Program-made: the position numbers and the translations under genes
Part shown: piece after piece, positions 5,895-6,779 of the stretch
How the letters are laid out: each line of letters opens with the position of its first letter
How positions within the stretch are numbered: the stretch's first letter is position 1
The notes under the pieces: model-generated
The model's database searches: none
Told to the model about the DNA's origin: nothing
What the model saw: only the letters and a program-made list of their open reading frames with translations
From: Acidobacteriota bacterium
GTDB lineage: Bacteria; Acidobacteriota; UBA890
Assembly: GCA_030609765.1 (NCBI GenBank)
Contig: JAUWTE010000170.1
Coordinates: 1-6,779, forward strand
Direction: 5' to 3'
DNA length: 6,779 nucleotides

Positions 5895-6779
5895 CTACTC
5901 GGTGCGGCGATAGTTGGGTGCTTCCTTGGTGATGGTGACGTCGTGGACGTGTGCCTCACGCAAGCCGGAAGGAGTGACGCGAATGAACCTGGAGTCGTTT
6001 TGCATTGAGGGGATATCCGAACAGCCGCAGTAGCCCATGCCGGCACGTAGCCCTCCGACGAGCTGGTGGACGGTTTCGGAGACTATGCCGCGATAGGGGA
6101 CACGACCCTCGATGCCCTCTGGAACCAACTTGCTCTCCTCGACATCGGCCTGGAAATAACGATCGCGGCTACCGCGGCGCATGGCGCCGACGGAGCCCAT
6201 ACCTCGATAGGCCTTGAACGCCCGCCCTTGGTAAAGCTCGATCTCGCCAGGACTCTCATCGGTTCCTGCCAGCAACGAGCCGATCATGACGGTGTCCGCG
6301 CCTGCCGCGACCGCCTTGGCCACGTCTCCTGAATACTTGATTCCACCGTCGGCAATGACCGGCACGCCATGCTCACTCGCGGCGGCGGAGCACTCGGCGA
6401 TCGCCGTGACTTGCGGGACGCCTGCGCCGGCGACCACGCGGGTGGTGCAGATTGCTGACGGCCCCATGCCGACCTTGATGGCATCGGCGCCGGCATTGAT
6501 CAGATCCACGGTGGCCTGAGCCGTCGCGATATTTCCCGCGATCACCGGGTGGTCGGGGTGGCGCTTCTTGAGCTCGGCAACCGTGGTGATGACTCCTTCG
6601 GTGTGTCCATGGGCCGTATCGACGACGATCACGTCGACCCCCACCTCCCGTAGAGCATCGGCGCGCGCGAGCGCCTCGTGTCCAACGCTCACCGCGGCCC
6701 CGACTCGCAACCTGCCCAAGCTGTCCTTCGAGGCGTTGGGGTACTGGGTGGCTTTCTGGATGTCCTTGACGGTGATCAA
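5895..6779 (-). CDS. guaB: IMP dehydrogenase, C-terminal 294 residues, 5' end outside window
   Basis: IMP dehydrogenase oxidises IMP to XMP with NAD+, the committed step of guanine nucleotide synthesis. The frame is open to the right edge, and the first codons (LITVKDIQK) correspond to the end of the CBS pair and return to the TIM barrel, so roughly the first 200 residues lie outside. Visible motifs are GAAVSVG, VDVIVVDTAHGH, VIAGNIAT, the catalytic Cys loop (GPSAICTT, Cys111 of the fragment), PVIADGGIKYSGDVAKA, the YRGMGSVGAM phosphate loop, GSRDRYFQ, the flap region EGIEGRVPYRG and the conserved end LRAGMGYCG through HDVTITKEAPNY. The only oddity is the Cys loop: the usual GPGSICTT reads GPSAICTT, so the Ser that normally touches the IMP phosphate is replaced by Ala and shifted one place. 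It is IMP dehydrogenase rather than GMP reductase, judging by the flap and C-terminus. The hydrolase gene follows directly. Confidence 0.96.
   Translation of the reverse strand: MITVKDIQKATQYPNASKDSLGRLRVGAAVSVGHEALARADALREVGVDVIVVDTAHGHTEGVITTVAELKKRHPDHPVIAGNIATAQATVDLINAGADAIKVGMGPSAICTTRVVAGAGVPQVTAIAECSAAASEHGVPVIADGGIKYSGDVAKAVAAGADTVMIGSLLAGTDESPGEIELYQGRAFKAYRGMGSVGAMRRGSRDRYFQADVEESKLVPEGIEGRVPYRGIVSETVHQLVGGLRAGMGYCGCSDIPSMQNDSRFIRVTPSGLREAHVHDVTITKEAPNYRRTE

Noticed and set aside
1..6779. A defence island, mobile element or CRISPR-like system.
   Set aside because: All seven genes are housekeeping or hydrolase-like, intergenic space is minimal, and there are no transposase, integrase, nuclease or spacer-repeat signatures.

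Overview
This is a GC-rich window (roughly 60-65% by eye) of tightly packed bacterial chromosome carrying seven genes, two of them cut by the window edges. Nothing resembles a plasmid, prophage, insertion sequence or CRISPR array, and there is no tRNA or rRNA. The gene set is housekeeping: the 3' part of a uvrA-type excinuclease gene, aroC (chorismate synthase, actinobacterial-like long form), a small XRE-family regulator, nnr (bifunctional NAD(P)HX repair), tsaE (tRNA t6A ATPase), a Tat-exported PqqB-like metallo-beta-lactamase-fold hydrolase, and the 3' part of guaB (IMP dehydrogenase). The style of the proteins and their mixed order would suit a GC-rich Gram-negative such as an Acidobacteriota or deltaproteobacterial-type lineage. 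This is only an impression, because no marker gene is present.

Layout. uvrA (+) ends at 896 and converges on aroC (-), which ends at 907. aroC is read leftwards from a very good sigma70-type promoter in the divergent intergenic region at 2089-2209. The XRE gene, nnr and tsaE are read rightwards from the same region as a close-spaced probable operon. tsaE then meets the leftward guaB-hydrolase pair tail to tail, with the two stop codons overlapping at 4863-4868. The hydrolase ATG follows the guaB TAG directly, with no spacer. The only non-coding stretch of note is the roughly 120-bp divergent region. It holds the aroC promoter, the aroC ribosome binding site and a perfect 6-bp inverted repeat abutting the aroC -35 box, which is a candidate operator for the neighbouring XRE protein.

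Function. nnr and tsaE are a long-known neighbour pair (they adjoin in E. coli), serving metabolite repair and tRNA modification. aroC and guaB serve aromatic amino acid and guanine nucleotide synthesis, and uvrA serves DNA repair. I did not find a new multi-gene system. The most striking observation is in aroC: the otherwise well-conserved protein lacks about 22 residues near its C-terminus, including the family's conserved Arg-Ser-Asp active-site segment, with the frame intact. It also has a substituted Thr-Asn-Gly loop and a small repeat-derived insert. It is either a divergent or inactive chorismate synthase, or an assembly artefact.
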